This document shows positions 5,318 through 6,339 of a stretch of 6,339 nucleotides of DNA, piece by piece; position 1 is the stretch's first letter, and every line of letters begins with the position of its first letter. Origin of the DNA: CAYRVF01 sp964427535 (lineage in GTDB: Bacteria; Chloroflexota; Ktedonobacteria; Ktedonobacterales; JADMIN01); the NCBI GenBank assembly GCA_964427535.1, contig CAYRVF010000190.1:1-6339 (forward strand). Direction: 5' to 3'. The notes beneath the pieces are model-generated. The model was not told where the DNA came from. It did not search any database and was given only the letters and a program-made list of their open reading frames with translations. Both the position numbers and the translations under genes were made by a program.

Positions 5318-6339
5318 CTAGCATGACGACGTCTGATAGCTCACCGCCGCCGGCGCCCCCGCCCGCGGATCCGACGCACTGAACGAGATGGCGCCGCTGT
5401 TGCCGAAGAAGAGCGACGTGTTCGTGATCGTGATCGTCGTGTGCTCTCCGGGGTCGAGCTGCCCGCTCGACGGCACGACCGACACACCACCCCCGAAGAA
5501 CGGCCCGCTCTGGCTCCAGTCCACGCTCTCCGGCCCCAGGTTCGACAGCACGATCTGCGCTTTCTTCGTCTGCCTACTGCAGCCCAGCGAGACGCTCGCC
5601 GGATTGACGCTCAGCCAGTTTATCACCGGCGTTGCCGTGGGCATCGGCGTCGCGGTTGGTAGCGGCGTCGCGGTCGGCAGCGACGTCGCCGTCGGGGTCG
5701 CCTTGGCGCCGGCGAGCGGCGAGCCCAATAGCCCTCCACCCCCGAGCGCCGACAATACCCCCACGAAGGCCAATACCGCCACCAGCGCGGCGATAGCGCC
5801 GAGCGCGATCACACCTCCGCGCGGCCGCCGCGGCCCATCGCCCCAATCGCGGGCCGCCGGCCGGAAGCCGCCGTAGCCCCCGCCGCCCGGCCACTCCGGC
5901 GTTGCGCCTCCCGCGCCTCCCGCGCCGTCCACTTCGGCCGACAGCGCCGCCGCGTCGAAGATCGTCGGCGCCTCATGCGTCGGGAATGGAGCACGCGCCG
6001 AGGGTTGTAGCGCGCTCGTCGCGACCCCCGCGCCGCGCGTCGTCGGCGCCGCCCCGATGGTCGTCGCGTCGCCGAGCGCCCGGTTGCGCGCCGCCGCTCG
6101 TAGCGCCTGGGCGAATTCGCCCGTTGTCGCCGGGCGCGCCGACGGATCCGGGCTCAGCGCCTGCGCGATGGTCTGCTCGACGCGCGGTGGGAGGTCCGGC
6201 CGCAGCGCGCGCAGCGCCTTCGGGCGCCCGAGCAGTTGCCGCCGCAGCACCTCGCCGTACGGCCCTTCGCCGAAGGGCAGTTCCCCCGTGAGCATCGTGT
6301 AGGTCAGCGCGGCCAGCGCGTAGACGTCCGTCGCCGGGC
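5318..6339 (-). CDS. Transmembrane Ser/Thr protein kinase with extracellular Ig-like domain (3' part, continues past the right edge)
   Basis: 339 residues are visible and the frame is open at the window edge. It begins PATDVYALAALTYTMLTGELPF, the subdomain IX region of Hanks-type kinases, whose Asp is conserved. DPSARPAT (about residues 64-71) carries the conserved subdomain XI arginine. The N-lobe and catalytic loop lie outside the window. After a Pro/Gly/Ala-rich cytoplasmic linker (about 85-174) there is one membrane helix (GVIALGAIAALVAVLAFVGV, about 175-194) preceded by arginines. Then come a TP-rich stalk (four 6-residue units) and a beta-rich Ig-like domain starting NWLSVNPASVSLGC and ending at a C-terminal Cys. 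The predicted topology is kinase inside, sensor outside, as in PknB-type receptors, phosphorylating unknown cytoplasmic targets in response to an external cue. The internal Met at 6295 falls within the kinase fold and is not the start. The stop TAG (5320-5318) lies 12 bp from the synthetase remnant, in the same frame. Confidence 0.9.
   Translation of the reverse strand, partial: PATDVYALAALTYTMLTGELPFGEGPYGEVLRRQLLGRPKALRALRPDLPPRVEQTIAQALSPDPSARPATTGEFAQALRAAARNRALGDATTIGAAPTTRGAGVATSALQPSARAPFPTHEAPTIFDAAALSAEVDGAGGAGGATPEWPGGGGYGGFRPAARDWGDGPRRPRGGVIALGAIAALVAVLAFVGVLSALGGGGLLGSPLAGAKATPTATSLPTATPLPTATPMPTATPVINWLSVNPASVSLGCSRQTKKAQIVLSNLGPESVDWSQSGPFFGGGVSVVPSSGQLDPGEHTTITITNTSLFFGNSGAISFSASDPRAGAPAAVSYQTSSC
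5627..5698 (-). repeat. Four 18-bp tandem units coding a TP-rich stalk in the kinase
   Basis: On the minus strand the units encode TPTATS, LPTATP, LPTATP and MPTATP. They lie between the membrane helix and the Ig-like domain and should form an extended, protease-tolerant spacer at the cell surface. The units differ at third codon positions, so the repeat is held by protein sequence more than by recent DNA duplication. Copy number may vary between strains. Confidence 0.85.

Noticed and set aside
4985..5326. Plus-strand open frame of 113 codons
   Set aside because: It is antisense to the acyl-CoA synthetase remnant, which has clear family motifs on the minus strand.
5627..5698. Short tandem repeats resembling a CRISPR array
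   Set aside because: They are contiguous 18-bp coding units without spacers that encode the kinase stalk.
5388..5876. Plus-strand open frame of 162 codons with Gly/Val repeats
   Set aside because: The repeats are the antisense of the TP-rich stalk of the kinase; the minus-strand reading gives a coherent membrane kinase.
5318..6295. Met at 6295 as the kinase start
   Set aside because: The frame continues upstream to the window edge with conserved kinase residues (DVYALA), so this Met is internal.

Overview
The window is a GC-rich bacterial segment, most likely from the phylum Chloroflexota. Two proteins suggest this. One is a membrane-anchored Ser/Thr kinase whose external part has a TPLPTATP-type stalk and an Ig-like domain. 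The other is a very long regulator built as XRE helix-turn-helix, AAA/STAND ATPase and TPR array. Both architectures are common in that phylum, but the assignment is inferred from style and no marker gene is present.

Layout, left to right. (1) 3-92 (+) is the last 29 codons of a gene entering from the left, probably a membrane protein. (2) 93-432 is a gene-poor leader. It ends in a 10-bp perfect inverted repeat whose right arm reaches into the Shine-Dalgarno and start codon of the next gene. (3) 433-1713 (+) is a complete MFS exporter of the DHA3/MFS_3 type, 426 aa. (4) 1710-4724 (-) is a complete 1004-aa XRE-AAA-TPR regulator, convergent with the exporter; their stop codons overlap by 4 bp. 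(5) 4725-5074 is the regulator's upstream region. It has a candidate sigma-70 promoter, a 17-bp dyad touching the -35 box, and a 12-bp perfect stem-loop in the predicted leader. (6) 5075-5305 (-) is a remnant of an acyl-CoA synthetase, of which only the extreme C-terminal domain survives. (7) 5318 to the right edge (-) is the 3' part of a transmembrane Ser/Thr protein kinase.

How the parts may work together: the regulator and the exporter form a plausible pair in which an ATP-driven, TPR-based sensor controls a drug or metabolite exporter. This is inferred from adjacency, from their tight convergent packing and from the many dyad elements at their 5' ends. No ligand or direct regulatory link can be read from the sequence. 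The synthetase remnant beside the kinase marks a rearrangement junction, so the kinase and the regulator-exporter pair may have been brought together secondarily. I see no RNA genes, CRISPR array, insertion sequence or attachment site.
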